64,000 nucleotides of DNA from the NCBI RefSeq assembly GCF_011801125.1, contig NZ_CP046171.1:6262001-6326000 (forward strand), read 5' to 3'. The stretch is from Nocardia brasiliensis (lineage in GTDB: Bacteria > Actinomycetota > Actinomycetes > Mycobacteriales > Mycobacteriaceae). Position 1 is the stretch's first letter, and each line of letters opens with the position of its first letter. Below the pieces are notes generated by a model, which saw only the letters and a program-made list of their open reading frames with translations, searched no databases and was not told the DNA's origin. Position numbers and translations under genes: made by a program. This document shows, piece after piece, positions 28,715 through 37,097 of this stretch.

Positions 28715-29431
28715 CCGCGCGGATCGTGCGCACCCGCATCCGCCACGTCCGCCGCGTCCCGGTGCGCCACGAGTTCCGGTACCGCAGCTACAGCTGGCTG
28801 GTCGACCTCGACGACCTGCCGCACCTGCCCCGCTGGCTGCGGCCGTTCGCGGGGTTCCACGCCGCGGACCACCTCGGCGATCCCGAGCGCACCCTGCGCG
28901 CGAACATCGAGGACTACCTGGCCGCGCACGGGATCGACCTGCGCGGCGGCCGGATACTGATGCCGGCCGACGCGCGCGTGCTCGGCTACGTCTTCAATCC
29001 GCTCACCCTGTTCTGTGCCGGGACGACACGGGTGCCCGGTCTGTGTCGTCGCGGAGGTGCACAGCACTTACGGCCAACGGCATCGCTATCTGGTCCGTCC
29101 CGACGTGGACGGGGCGGCGCACATCGCGAAAGAGTTCTATGTGTCGCCGTTCAATCCGGTGCGCGGCGAGTATCGGATGCGCCTGCCCGAACCGGACGAA
29201 CACCTGCGGGTGTCCATCACCCGCACCGACGACCGGCCGATCTTCGCCGCCTCGATGACCGGCCGTTGCCATCCGGCCACCGTCCGTACCATCCTGCGCG
29301 CCACAGTGGCAATACCCCTTGCCCCACTGCTGATCTCGATGCGTATTCGCAGGCACGGCGTGCGGCTATGGGCACGCGGCTTGCCGCTCGTCCCCCGGCC
29401 CGCCGAACACCTCGAGGAGTATTCGCGGTGA
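28711..29431 (+). pseudogene. DUF1365 family protein, frameshifted
   Basis: The N-terminal part, from ATG 28711 (MTARIVRTRIRHVRRVPVRH) to LGYVFNPLTLF, and the C-terminal part, VCVVAEVHSTYGQRHRYLV to LVPRPAEHLEEYSR, are both clear DUF1365 but lie in different frames. Between about 29010 and 29042 the sequence reads sensibly only if two single bases are restored (near CTGTTCTG and near GCCCG). The restored protein would be about 240 residues. Its stop overlaps the CFA-type start at 29428 (GTGA). The original role is unknown; the family travels with CFA-type methyltransferases and amine oxidases. Confidence 0.75.
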
Positions 29432-30696
29432 GCACACCATCAAACGTCGCGGCACTCCCGGTGGCCGCTTGGCCCGATATCGAACGGGTGCCCACCGGCA
29501 CCCGCGCCGCGTTCGCCGCGACGGTGGCGGACAAACTGTTCCGCCGCGCCGTGCGCACACTGCCCCTGCTGGTCGAATACCCGGACGGGCACACCCTCGG
29601 CCGGGGCAGCGCGGACGGGCCGCGGCTGGTCCTGCACCGGCCCGGCGACTTCGCCGCGCGACTCGGGGTCGGCGGGTTGATCGGTTTCGGCGAGGCCTAC
29701 ATGGCCGGTGACTGGTCGGCGCCCGATCCGGCCGCGACCCTCGCGGTGTTCGCCGCGCACATCGACACCCTGGTCCCGGCGCCGCTGCGCGCCCTGCGCG
29801 GCTTCTATGTGGCGCGCCAGCCGGCCGCCGAGCGCAACAGCGAGGCCAACACCCACGCCAACATCGCCAGGCACTACGACCTGTCGAACAATCTGTTCGA
29901 GCTGTTCCTGGACGAGACCCTGACCTACTCCAGCGCGCTGTTCCCGGCCACCGCCCCGCCGCCGCGCTGGGCCGACCTCGCCGCCGCCCAGCGTGCCAAG
30001 ATCGATCGCATACTCGATCGCGCCGGGGTCGGCCCCGGCACCCGGCTGCTCGAAATCGGTACCGGCTGGGGCGAATTGGCGCTGCGTGCGGCCGCTCGTG
30101 GCGCGACAGTGCGCTCGGTGACCCTCTCGACCGAGCAACGCGCGCTCGCGCTGAACCGGGTCGCGGCGGCGGGTCTGGCCGAGCGCGTCGCCGTAGATCT
30201 GCTCGATTATCGCCAGGTCCGCGGCGAATACGACGCGGTGGTGTCGGTCGAGATGATCGAGGCCGTCGGCTACGAATACCTGGAGACCTTCTTCGAGACC
30301 ATCGATCGGGTGCTCGCACCGGACGGACGCGCGGTGATCCAGGCGATCACCATGCCGCACCAGCGCATGCGCGCCACCCGGCACACCTACACCTGGGTGC
30401 AGAAATACATCTTCCCCGGCGGCTTCCTGCCCTCCACCCGGCTGCTCGCCGACGTCGCCGGTCGCCGCACCACACTGGTTGTGCGCGAACAGCTCTCGAT
30501 GGGCGAGCACTACGCGCACACCCTGCGGCTGTGGCAGCAGCGGTTCAACGCCCGCGCCGATCGGGTCGCCGAGCTGGGCTTCGATCCGATCTTCCGGCGG
30601 ATGTGGCGGCTGTACCTGGCGCACGCGGAAGCCGGATTCCGTTGCGGCTACCTCGATGTGCACCAGATCCTGCTGACCCGCGCCGCGTCCGCGTGA
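29428..30696 (+). CDS. Cyclopropane-fatty-acyl-phospholipid synthase family methyltransferase
   Basis: A 422-residue CFA-type enzyme. An N-terminal domain (about 1-120) contains GFGEAYMAGDW; the catalytic domain has HYDLSNNLFELFLDETLTYSSALF, the SAM motif LLEIGTGWGELALRAA, EMIEAVGYEYL, and YIFPGGFLPS. It modifies unsaturated lipid acyl chains using SAM. GTG 29428 overlaps the DUF1365 stop. It is the only intact gene of the amine oxidase-DUF1365-CFA string, a set found repeatedly with LitR regulators. Mycolic-acid cyclopropanases are shorter and lack this N-terminal domain. Confidence 0.88.
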   Translation: MSTPSNVAALPVAAWPDIERVPTGTRAAFAATVADKLFRRAVRTLPLLVEYPDGHTLGRGSADGPRLVLHRPGDFAARLGVGGLIGFGEAYMAGDWSAPDPAATLAVFAAHIDTLVPAPLRALRGFYVARQPAAERNSEANTHANIARHYDLSNNLFELFLDETLTYSSALFPATAPPPRWADLAAAQRAKIDRILDRAGVGPGTRLLEIGTGWGELALRAAARGATVRSVTLSTEQRALALNRVAAAGLAERVAVDLLDYRQVRGEYDAVVSVEMIEAVGYEYLETFFETIDRVLAPDGRAVIQAITMPHQRMRATRHTYTWVQKYIFPGGFLPSTRLLADVAGRRTTLVVREQLSMGEHYAHTLRLWQQRFNARADRVAELGFDPIFRRMWRLYLAHAEAGFRCGYLDVHQILLTRAASA

Positions 30697-30716
30697 CGCC
30701 GGGCCCGGCGCCGCGC

Positions 30717-32060
30717 TCAGGTGCGGCCGAGCAGATGCCGCAGCGTGGTCCCGAGATCCGGTGTGCGGAACCGATGTCCGGCCTGTATCAGCACCTCGGG
30801 CAGCACGCGCTGACTCGCGGCGGCCAGTTCGCGTGCGCCCTGTTCACCGAGCAGCAGCGCCGGGCCGAACTCGGGCACCGGGAGCAGCGCGGGCCGATGC
30901 AGCACCGCCGCGAGCACGTGGGTGTACTCGCTGTTCCGCACCGGCTGCGGCGCAACGGCATTCACCGGACCGGACAGGGTGTCGTCCCACAGGGCACGGT
31001 GATAGATGTCCACCAGGTCGTCGATGCCGATCCAGGACAGCCACTGCTCGCCGTCGCCGACCCGGCCGCCGAGACCGGTCGCGAACAACGGCCGCAACAG
31101 GCGCAGCGTACCGCCGCGCGGGGACTGCACGATCCCGGTGCGCACGGTGACGACGCGCACCCCGCCGTCGGCCGCGCCGCGCGTTGCCGCCTCCCAGCGC
31201 TCGACCACGTCGGCGAGGAAACCGCCACCGCGCGAGGCGGATTCGGTCAGGCGCTCGTTACCGCGGTCGTAGCCGTAGTAGCCGATCGCGGACGCGCTGA
31301 CGAACACGGGAACACCAGCGCGCGCCGCCAGCGCAGCCAGTCGCTCGGTCGGCCCGACGCGACTGTCGACGATCGCCTTCTTGTGCTCGTCGGTGAACCG
31401 GCCCGCGATCGACGCGCCCGCCAGGTGGATCACCGCGTCGACGCCGTCGAGTAGGTCCGGCGCGGGATCGTCGGGGCTCCAGCGCCTTTCACCTGATCGG
31501 GGCGCATGCCGAACCAGCGGCACCACGGTGTGGCCGCCGGTGGACAGGAAGGCGGTGAGCGCGGCGCCGACCAGGCCGGAGGCGCCGGTCACGGCGACGG
31601 TCTTGGCGGTGAATCCCGCGCGGGCCGCGTCGGCGTGCGCGGCCAGGTCGCCGGCCAGCTGGCGGTAGCGATAGTCGAACATCGGGCGCAGCGCGAAGGC
31701 CGGGACCGGCGACGCCACGCGGTCCACCACCCGGGTGTGCGTGTCGTCGACGACCTCGAAATCGTGGGTGTGCCGCCAACGCAGCAGCAGACCGGTCGGC
31801 CAGGAACCGATCCCGTCGACGGCGATGCGGTCGACGAAGCGCCGCGGCGGGTCGTAGCAGGCCGGGTCGTGCGCGGCCACCCAGCGCAACCCGCCCGGCA
31901 GCGCGAGCACGGCCCGGCCGTCGGCCAGCGAGGCGGCCTCGGTCAGCACCGAGGCCGGCTGCCACGGCGGCGCCAACCGGGCGAACGCGCCTGGTCGGGC
32001 ATGCCATGCGAAGACCTCGGAGCGGGGTACCGCGACAACGGTCGAACACTCGATGCCCAT
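30717..32060 (-). CDS. SRPBCC domain fused to TIGR01777-family epimerase (SDR39U1-like)
   Basis: A 447-residue fusion. Residues about 1-145 form an SRPBCC/START-like lipid-binding domain (HARPGAFARLAPPWQPASV; RWRHTHDFEVVDD). Residues about 150-447 are an NAD(P)-binding epimerase with VTGASGLVGAALTAFL, VIHLAGASIAG, SASAIGYYG and QWLSWIGIDDLVDIYHRAL. The reaction is unknown. This fusion is common near LitR, photolyase and CFA-type genes. It converges on the CFA-type gene. The start at 32060 is the first Met of the SRPBCC domain. The promoter region contains CAACGTTCATGCATCGTTG (32091-32109), whose TGCATCGTT also occurs inverted in the lipocalin promoter (25611-25619). Confidence 0.85.
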   Translation of the reverse strand: MGIECSTVVAVPRSEVFAWHARPGAFARLAPPWQPASVLTEAASLADGRAVLALPGGLRWVAAHDPACYDPPRRFVDRIAVDGIGSWPTGLLLRWRHTHDFEVVDDTHTRVVDRVASPVPAFALRPMFDYRYRQLAGDLAAHADAARAGFTAKTVAVTGASGLVGAALTAFLSTGGHTVVPLVRHAPRSGERRWSPDDPAPDLLDGVDAVIHLAGASIAGRFTDEHKKAIVDSRVGPTERLAALAARAGVPVFVSASAIGYYGYDRGNERLTESASRGGGFLADVVERWEAATRGAADGGVRVVTVRTGIVQSPRGGTLRLLRPLFATGLGGRVGDGEQWLSWIGIDDLVDIYHRALWDDTLSGPVNAVAPQPVRNSEYTHVLAAVLHRPALLPVPEFGPALLLGEQGARELAAASQRVLPEVLIQAGHRFRTPDLGTTLRHLLGRT

Positions 32061-32146
32061 GCCTCGACTCTAACGAGGTCCTGCCGCATTGCAACGTTCA
32101 TGCATCGTTGTTCCGAGAATATCGAGAAGCACAGGACAATTGCGCC

Positions 32147-32598
32147 ATGACCGATGCGCCCGGCCGACCCTCACTGTTCGACACCCTGCTCGACCGGACG
32201 ATCGGCCCGGGCTACACCCGCCTCGGATTCCGGCTCCGCCGCCGGGCTGGGCCGACGACGATCCGCGTCCCGCTGCCATGCGCGGGCGCACCGCGGCCGT
32301 GACGGGCGCGAATTCCGGCATCGGCAAGGCGATCGCGACCCGGCGCGCCGGGCTCGGCGCGACGGTGGTGCTCGCGGTGCGCGACCGGGATCGGGGCGAG
32401 CAAGCCTGCGCGCAGATCCGTGGCGTTCACCCCAATACTCGCTGGACACTATGCACCGCAGGGTATTTCGGCACACAGCATGCATCCCGGCTGGGTGGAC
32501 ACACCGGGCCTCAGCGCCGCGCTGCCCGGATTCCACCGGCGCACCGGGCCGCTGCTGCGCACCCCGAACGAAGGCGCCGACACCGCGGTCACTCGGAA
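32147..32598 (+). pseudogene. SDR oxidoreductase remnant (DHRS12-like), internally deleted
   Basis: ATG 32147 begins MTDAPGRPSLFDTLLDRTIG and PGYTRLGFRLRRR, the N-terminus of a DHRS12-like SDR. One base is then out of step; in the next frame come RGRTAAVTGANSGIGKA and ATVVLAVRDRDRG. Around 32420 the central part, including the catalytic Tyr-Lys, is missing and the sequence jumps to the C-terminal HYAPQGISAHSMHPGWVDTPG and PLLRTPNEGADTAV in a third frame, after which homology stops. It is divergent from the SRPBCC-epimerase gene and belongs to the same decaying light-response set. Confidence 0.75.
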
Positions 32599-32612
32599 CC
32601 GGGCGACAAAAT

Positions 32613-32626
32613 TGGAACTTGTTCTA
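32613..32626. promoter_or_regulatory. KstR-type operator
   Basis: TGGAACTTGTTCTA is an exact match to the KstR consensus TnnAACnnGTTnnA of sterol-catabolism promoters in mycolate actinobacteria. It lies 39 bp upstream of the SnoaL-like gene start. Confidence 0.6.
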
Positions 32627-32664
32627 CCATGGGTCGAGTCAACGTCGACTTCGGAGGAACTGCC

Positions 32665-33471
32665 ATGCCGTTGGAACCCGCCGCTGCGGACCTGTTGACG
32701 GCCGTGCGTGCGTCACCGCGCGCGGTGGCCGCGCACGACAAGGCCGGATGGGTCGCGCTGTTCACCGACGACGCCGTGGTCAACGATCCGGTCGGGTCGA
32801 GCCCACACCTCGGCAGACCCGCCATCGAACAGTTCTATGACACCTTCATCGGCCCCAATCGCATTGCCTTCCTTGTCGATCGCGATATCGTGCAGCCGCC
32901 TACCGTGGTCCGCGACCTGACCATCCAGACCACGATGTCGACCGGCGCGCGAGTGTCGGTACCGATGCACCTGCGCTACCAGCTGACCGAACGGGACGGC
33001 GACTGGAAGATCGCACACCTGGCCGCGCACTGGGAGCTCGGTCCGATGATCGCGGCGCTCGTGCGCACCGGACCGCGCGGTGTCGGCGCAGGGTTGCGGC
33101 TCGGTCCGCAGCTGGTCACCAACCAGGGGATCGGCGGCGCGCTCGGCATGATGCGGGCGCTCGGCGGTGTCGGCCACGCGGGAAAGCGGACGGCAGCAAG
33201 GCTTTTCGCCGCCGCGGGCAACACCGATCTGGCCCGCGTGCGTGGCCTGCTCGGCCACTATGCCGTCGTCGAATTGCCCGCAGGGACACCGGTTTCCCTG
33301 GAGGAGTTCACCAACCGGGCACGAAACATGCGGTGGAGCAAACTGATCGCGGCCGGCCGCACCGTGAGCGCTAGCGTCCGGTTCGGCGACGCCCGCGGTG
33401 TCGCCTTCGTCGACTTCACCGCGGACGCACCGCATATCGCTTCCGTTCGCTGCTACCTCGACCAGCGGTGA
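32665..33471 (+). CDS. SnoaL/ketosteroid isomerase-like protein
   Basis: A 268-residue protein. Residues about 10-130 form an NTF2-like/SnoaL domain (AHDKAGWVALFTDDAVVNDPVGSSPHLGRPAIEQFYDTFIGP), the fold of ketosteroid isomerases. A C-terminal extension (about 130-268) of Gly/Ala-rich helices and a small alpha-beta region is not assigned. ATG 32665 follows GGAGGA (32653-32658). The KstR-type site in the promoter suggests induction by sterol metabolites, which fits an isomerase-like fold, but key isomerase residues were not verified. A sterol desaturase-like gene converges on it. Confidence 0.75.
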   Translation: MPLEPAAADLLTAVRASPRAVAAHDKAGWVALFTDDAVVNDPVGSSPHLGRPAIEQFYDTFIGPNRIAFLVDRDIVQPPTVVRDLTIQTTMSTGARVSVPMHLRYQLTERDGDWKIAHLAAHWELGPMIAALVRTGPRGVGAGLRLGPQLVTNQGIGGALGMMRALGGVGHAGKRTAARLFAAAGNTDLARVRGLLGHYAVVELPAGTPVSLEEFTNRARNMRWSKLIAAGRTVSASVRFGDARGVAFVDFTADAPHIASVRCYLDQR

Positions 33472-33478
33472 CGCACGG

Positions 33479-34378
33479 TCAGGCGCGCTGAACCGCCTGC
33501 TCCGGCTGCGCGGCAACGGGTTCGGTGGCATCGGCGCACTCGGTCCAGCCGGGCGGGCCGAAGATGTAGCCGAGCCGACCGCGCCAGGTGCGGGCACCAC
33601 GGACGTCACCTACCAGGCCCGCCAGTTCGTGATAGTTCACCTTCAGCGGGTTGTCGGTGCCGATGTTCTTGGTGAGGCCGTAGCGGATGGGCTCGGACTC
33701 GGCGGCGAAACTCCCGAACAAGCGGTCCCAGATGATCAGGATGCCGCCGTAGTTCTTGTCGATGTAGGGCTGGTTCGAGCCGTGATGGATACGGTGGTGC
33801 GCAGGAGTGTTGAACAAGAACTCGATCGGCGCGGGCAGGGTCTTGATGCGCTGGGTGTGAATCGGGAACTGGTAGAGCAGGCCGATGCTCTGCAGCACGA
33901 AGATCATCCAGGCCGGGAAGCCGAGCAGCGCCGCTGGCACCCACGCCAGGCCGCGCAGCAGGGTGGCCACCGGATGCAGCCACGGCAGGCGGATCGCCGT
34001 GGACAGATTGAAGTACTCGCTGGAGTGGTGCACGCTGTGCGCGGTCCACATGATCCGCACCCGATGGTCGGCGCGGTGGGCCCAGTAGTAGCAGAAATCG
34101 GTGACCCCCAGGCCGAGTACCCAGACCCACCAGGACTTCGGCGACAGGTGCAGCGGCGTGATCGCGGCCGCGCCGACCACGGCCGAGAACGGCAGCACGT
34201 ACTGCATCAGCGGCTTCACCAGGCGCCCGAGCGTGAAGGTCGCCACGTTGGACACGGTGTCGCGGCTCGAGCCGGCCTGCTCGGCGCGGTCGGGATCGTG
34301 GCGATACGCGATCCACTCCACCGCCATCAAGACTGCGAAAGCCGGTATGGCATAGCTGAGCAACTCCACCGAATTCAC
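33479..34378 (-). CDS. Sterol desaturase/fatty acid hydroxylase superfamily membrane protein
   Basis: A 299-residue membrane protein with about four to five spans and the diiron histidine boxes HRADH, HSVHH and HHRIHH, the superfamily signature. Such enzymes hydroxylate or desaturate sterols, fatty acids or carotenoids using O2. ATG 34378 begins MNSVELLSYAIPAF. It ends 7 bp from the convergent SnoaL-like gene; together they may act on sterol-derived lipids. The substrate is not known. Confidence 0.88.
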   Translation of the reverse strand: MNSVELLSYAIPAFAVLMAVEWIAYRHDPDRAEQAGSSRDTVSNVATFTLGRLVKPLMQYVLPFSAVVGAAAITPLHLSPKSWWVWVLGLGVTDFCYYWAHRADHRVRIMWTAHSVHHSSEYFNLSTAIRLPWLHPVATLLRGLAWVPAALLGFPAWMIFVLQSIGLLYQFPIHTQRIKTLPAPIEFLFNTPAHHRIHHGSNQPYIDKNYGGILIIWDRLFGSFAAESEPIRYGLTKNIGTDNPLKVNYHELAGLVGDVRGARTWRGRLGYIFGPPGWTECADATEPVAAQPEQAVQRA

Positions 34379-34619
34379 GACGCCACCTCGCTCGCGCTCG
34401 GCCGCACCCGACGCTCGATCATCAGATCTCCTTCATCGTCTTGCCGTCGCTGCCCGACGATACGGCCGGTGGCCTGGTAAAACATCGCGCCGGTGAGGGA
34501 GGCGAGATCCCTCCCGCGGGGGACGCGCGGCGCCCGATTCGCGGGCACAGTGGCGCAGGCACAGCCGCGACGCTGGCTACGATCGGACACTGGATCAAGA
34601 CGAAGGCGGTGGCGAACTG

Positions 34620-35789
34620 TTGGATGTGAGCAAGTCGCTCGCCCGCCAATCGGTGATCGTCGCCGGGGCGGCCGCGCTGGTCGACGCGACGGTGCTCGGG
34701 TTCTGTGGCGTGTTCACGGTCGCGCCATGGCATACCGCCGCGGTGCTGGTCTGCCTGGCCGCCGCCGACCTGGCGCTCGCCGCGCCGCCGCGCACCGCGG
34801 GTGTGGTCGCGCTGGCCCACGTGCTGGTCCGGCTGCTGGCCACCCTGCTGCTGCTCCGCCACGGATTCGGCGCCAGTTTCGCCGATGTCGGGTTTCTGGT
34901 CGCGGGCTATCGGGCGGGCGCCTGGCTCGCCGGGCCGAAGTCGGTGCTCACCATGCTGGCGCTGTGCGCGGGCGTCGCCGCTTCGCATCTGCTCGCGCGC
35001 GGCCACGACTCCTACGATTGGCTGTTCCTGCTGGCCGGGACGGTGTCGGCGGGGTGCGTGCCGTGGCTGGTCGGCCGCTACACGGCCGCCCGCGGCGCCT
35101 ACATCGCCGACCTGGAACAGCACGCCAAACTGCGGCAACAGGAGCATCGCGTCGCGTTGGAACGCGTGGTGACCGAGGAACGCGCCGCCATCGCCCGCGA
35201 CCTGCACGACGTCATCTCCCACCATGTCAGCGCCATCGGAATCCACGCGGGCGCGGCGCGAATGGCGTTGGCGGGCAGTACCAATGCCGCCGCGACGCGC
35301 TCGCTGACCGCGGTCGAGTCGAGCAGCCGCGCGGCGATGGAGGACCTGCGCCGCCAGCTCGACCTGCTGCACGGCCGCGACGACGAGAGCCAGCGCCAGC
35401 CCGGGCTGGCCGATGTCGATCGGCTCGTCGAGCATGTGCGCGAGGCCGGGCTGGCCGTCGAGGTGGTGGTGCGTGGTCCCGTCGTCGCGCTGCCGGAGTC
35501 GTTGAACATCACGCTCTATCGGATCGTGCAGGAGATGCTGACCAACGCGCTGCGCCACGGCGACGGCGTGCACGCTCGGCTGGAGGTGACCTATGGGCCC
35601 AAACGGGTGAGCATCCTGGCGACCAATCCGCTGCCGCCAACGCCACCGGCCCCCGGCACCTCGGCACCCCGGGGGCTGGGCGGAATGCGCAGGCGCGCAG
35701 AACTTTTCGACGCCACGCTGCGATACGGACCGGACCAGGACGGCACGCGGTGGCGCACCGAGGTCACCGTGCCGATCGGAGGCGCATGA
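34620..35789 (+). CDS. NarL-type sensor histidine kinase
   Basis: A 389-residue kinase with about five N-terminal membrane spans (to about 155), a short coiled linker, and the HisKA_3 phospho-acceptor box ARDLHDVISHHVSAIGIHAG. The ATPase domain has EMLTNALRHG and the glycine box APRGLGGMRRRAELF. TTG 34620 or GTG 34626 is the start. It overlaps the response regulator by ATGA, so the two are coupled. The small extracellular portion suggests sensing within the membrane; the signal is unknown. Confidence 0.9.
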   Translation: MDVSKSLARQSVIVAGAAALVDATVLGFCGVFTVAPWHTAAVLVCLAAADLALAAPPRTAGVVALAHVLVRLLATLLLLRHGFGASFADVGFLVAGYRAGAWLAGPKSVLTMLALCAGVAASHLLARGHDSYDWLFLLAGTVSAGCVPWLVGRYTAARGAYIADLEQHAKLRQQEHRVALERVVTEERAAIARDLHDVISHHVSAIGIHAGAARMALAGSTNAAATRSLTAVESSSRAAMEDLRRQLDLLHGRDDESQRQPGLADVDRLVEHVREAGLAVEVVVRGPVVALPESLNITLYRIVQEMLTNALRHGDGVHARLEVTYGPKRVSILATNPLPPTPPAPGTSAPRGLGGMRRRAELFDATLRYGPDQDGTRWRTEVTVPIGGA

Positions 35790-36448
35790 ACACCCCGATC
35801 CGCGTGTTGATCGCCGACGACCACAGCATGTTCCGCTCCGGCCTGCGCGCCGTGGTCGACAGCCAGGACGACCTCGACTGCGTCGCCGAGGTGAGCGACG
35901 GCCGCACCGCCATCGCCGAAACCGCCCGGCTGCGACCGGATGTCGCGATCCTGGACGTCCGGATGCCCAAGCTGGACGGGCTCGCCGCGACGGAGGCCAT
36001 CGTGGCGGCGGGCGGCACCCACGTCCTGGTGCTCACCACCTACGACAGCGAGGCCAACCTCTGTCGGACCCTGCAGGCGGGCGCAAGTGGGTTTCTGCTG
36101 AAAAGCCTTCCGCCGGAAGAGCTTATCGCGGCCATCCGGATCGCCGCCCGGGGCGAGGCACTGATCGATCCGTCGATGACCAAGCGCCTGATGACGCGGT
36201 TCGCGCACAGCATCGCGCCACCGCGGACCCCGCCCGAGGTGGCACAGCTGACCGCGCGCGAGCTCGAGGTACTGCTGCTGCTCGCCGACGCCCGCAGCAA
36301 CGCCGAGATCGCGAGCGCGCTCGGGGTCGGCGATGAGACGGTCAAGACGCACGTCTCGCGGGTACTGGCCAAGCTCGGCGTGCGCGACCGCATTCACGCG
36401 GTCGTCTACGCCCACCAGCACGGCCTGGTCCCGCAACACCCGCGGTGA
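35786..36448 (+). CDS. NarL/FixJ-family response regulator
   Basis: A 220-residue regulator. The receiver domain has the acidic pair DDH, phospho-acceptor Asp in AILDVRMPKLDG, and the conserved Lys in FLLKSLPPEEL. The LuxR-type helix-turn-helix is LTARELEVLLLLADARSNAEIASALGVGDETVKTHVSRVLAKLG. ATG 35786 overlaps the kinase stop. It is the cognate partner of the upstream kinase. Targets cannot be inferred, although the next gene (secreted Ala-rich protein) lies 109 bp downstream. Confidence 0.93.
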   Translation: MNTPIRVLIADDHSMFRSGLRAVVDSQDDLDCVAEVSDGRTAIAETARLRPDVAILDVRMPKLDGLAATEAIVAAGGTHVLVLTTYDSEANLCRTLQAGASGFLLKSLPPEELIAAIRIAARGEALIDPSMTKRLMTRFAHSIAPPRTPPEVAQLTARELEVLLLLADARSNAEIASALGVGDETVKTHVSRVLAKLGVRDRIHAVVYAHQHGLVPQHPR

Positions 36449-36557
36449 CCAGCGGCGACGGCTATTCCGGCACGCCCGTCCGAGATCTGCGCGAATCGAC
36501 GCACCGGACAGTACGGTTGATCAGACTGACTGGTCTTCTTCGACGGATGGAGCCGCA

Positions 36558-37034
36558 ATGCGTTGTGTTCGTGCTCGCCTGGTCGCCACGCTCATCGGTG
36601 CGGCATTGGTCCTGCCCGGCGCCGGTGTCGCGCTCGCCCAGGACGGCGCCGACCGGGGCACCACCGCCGCGGCCACCAGAAAAGCGCTGATCGAGCAGGC
36701 GCAACAGCGCGAAGACAGCGCCCGTGCCCGCGCCCGGACCGTCCGCCCCGGTGGCACCGGGGTCGCCCCGAAGGCGAAGTCGGGGCTGCACAGCGACACC
36801 GCGACCACAACGGTCGAGGCCGCGCGCGCCGCCGCCGAGGCCGCGAAGGCCGCCTACACCGCCATCCTCGCCGCGGAGAAGGCCACCGACAGCCTGCTCG
36901 GCGTGCTCGAAGCCGAGCAGGCGGCGCGCGCGGCGGAGCGGGCCGCCGCCGCACCCGATGACGTCGAGTTGGCGCGAGCCGCCTCGGTCGCGGAAGACGC
37001 CGCGACCAAGGCGACCGAACGCCGTCGCCGCTAG
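36558..37034 (+). CDS. Secreted Ala-rich coiled-coil protein
   Basis: A 158-residue protein with an N-terminal signal peptide (basic MRCVRARLVATLIG, cleavage near GVALA). The mature part is Ala/Glu/Arg-rich with long predicted helices (TVEAARAAAEAAKAAYTAILAAEKATDSL and later EAEQAARAAERAAAAP) that could form a coiled coil. No catalytic motif or family is recognised. It follows the two-component system and could be a target of it. The codon usage is typical of the window, so it is probably a genuine exported protein. Confidence 0.65.
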   Translation: MRCVRARLVATLIGAALVLPGAGVALAQDGADRGTTAAATRKALIEQAQQREDSARARARTVRPGGTGVAPKAKSGLHSDTATTTVEAARAAAEAAKAAYTAILAAEKATDSLLGVLEAEQAARAAERAAAAPDDVELARAASVAEDAATKATERRRR

Positions 37035-37097
37035 GCCCGTGTCGAAGCCCGGCCCGATCCATCCGCGGAGGCGCCGGATGGGGCTGCGATACAGTGC

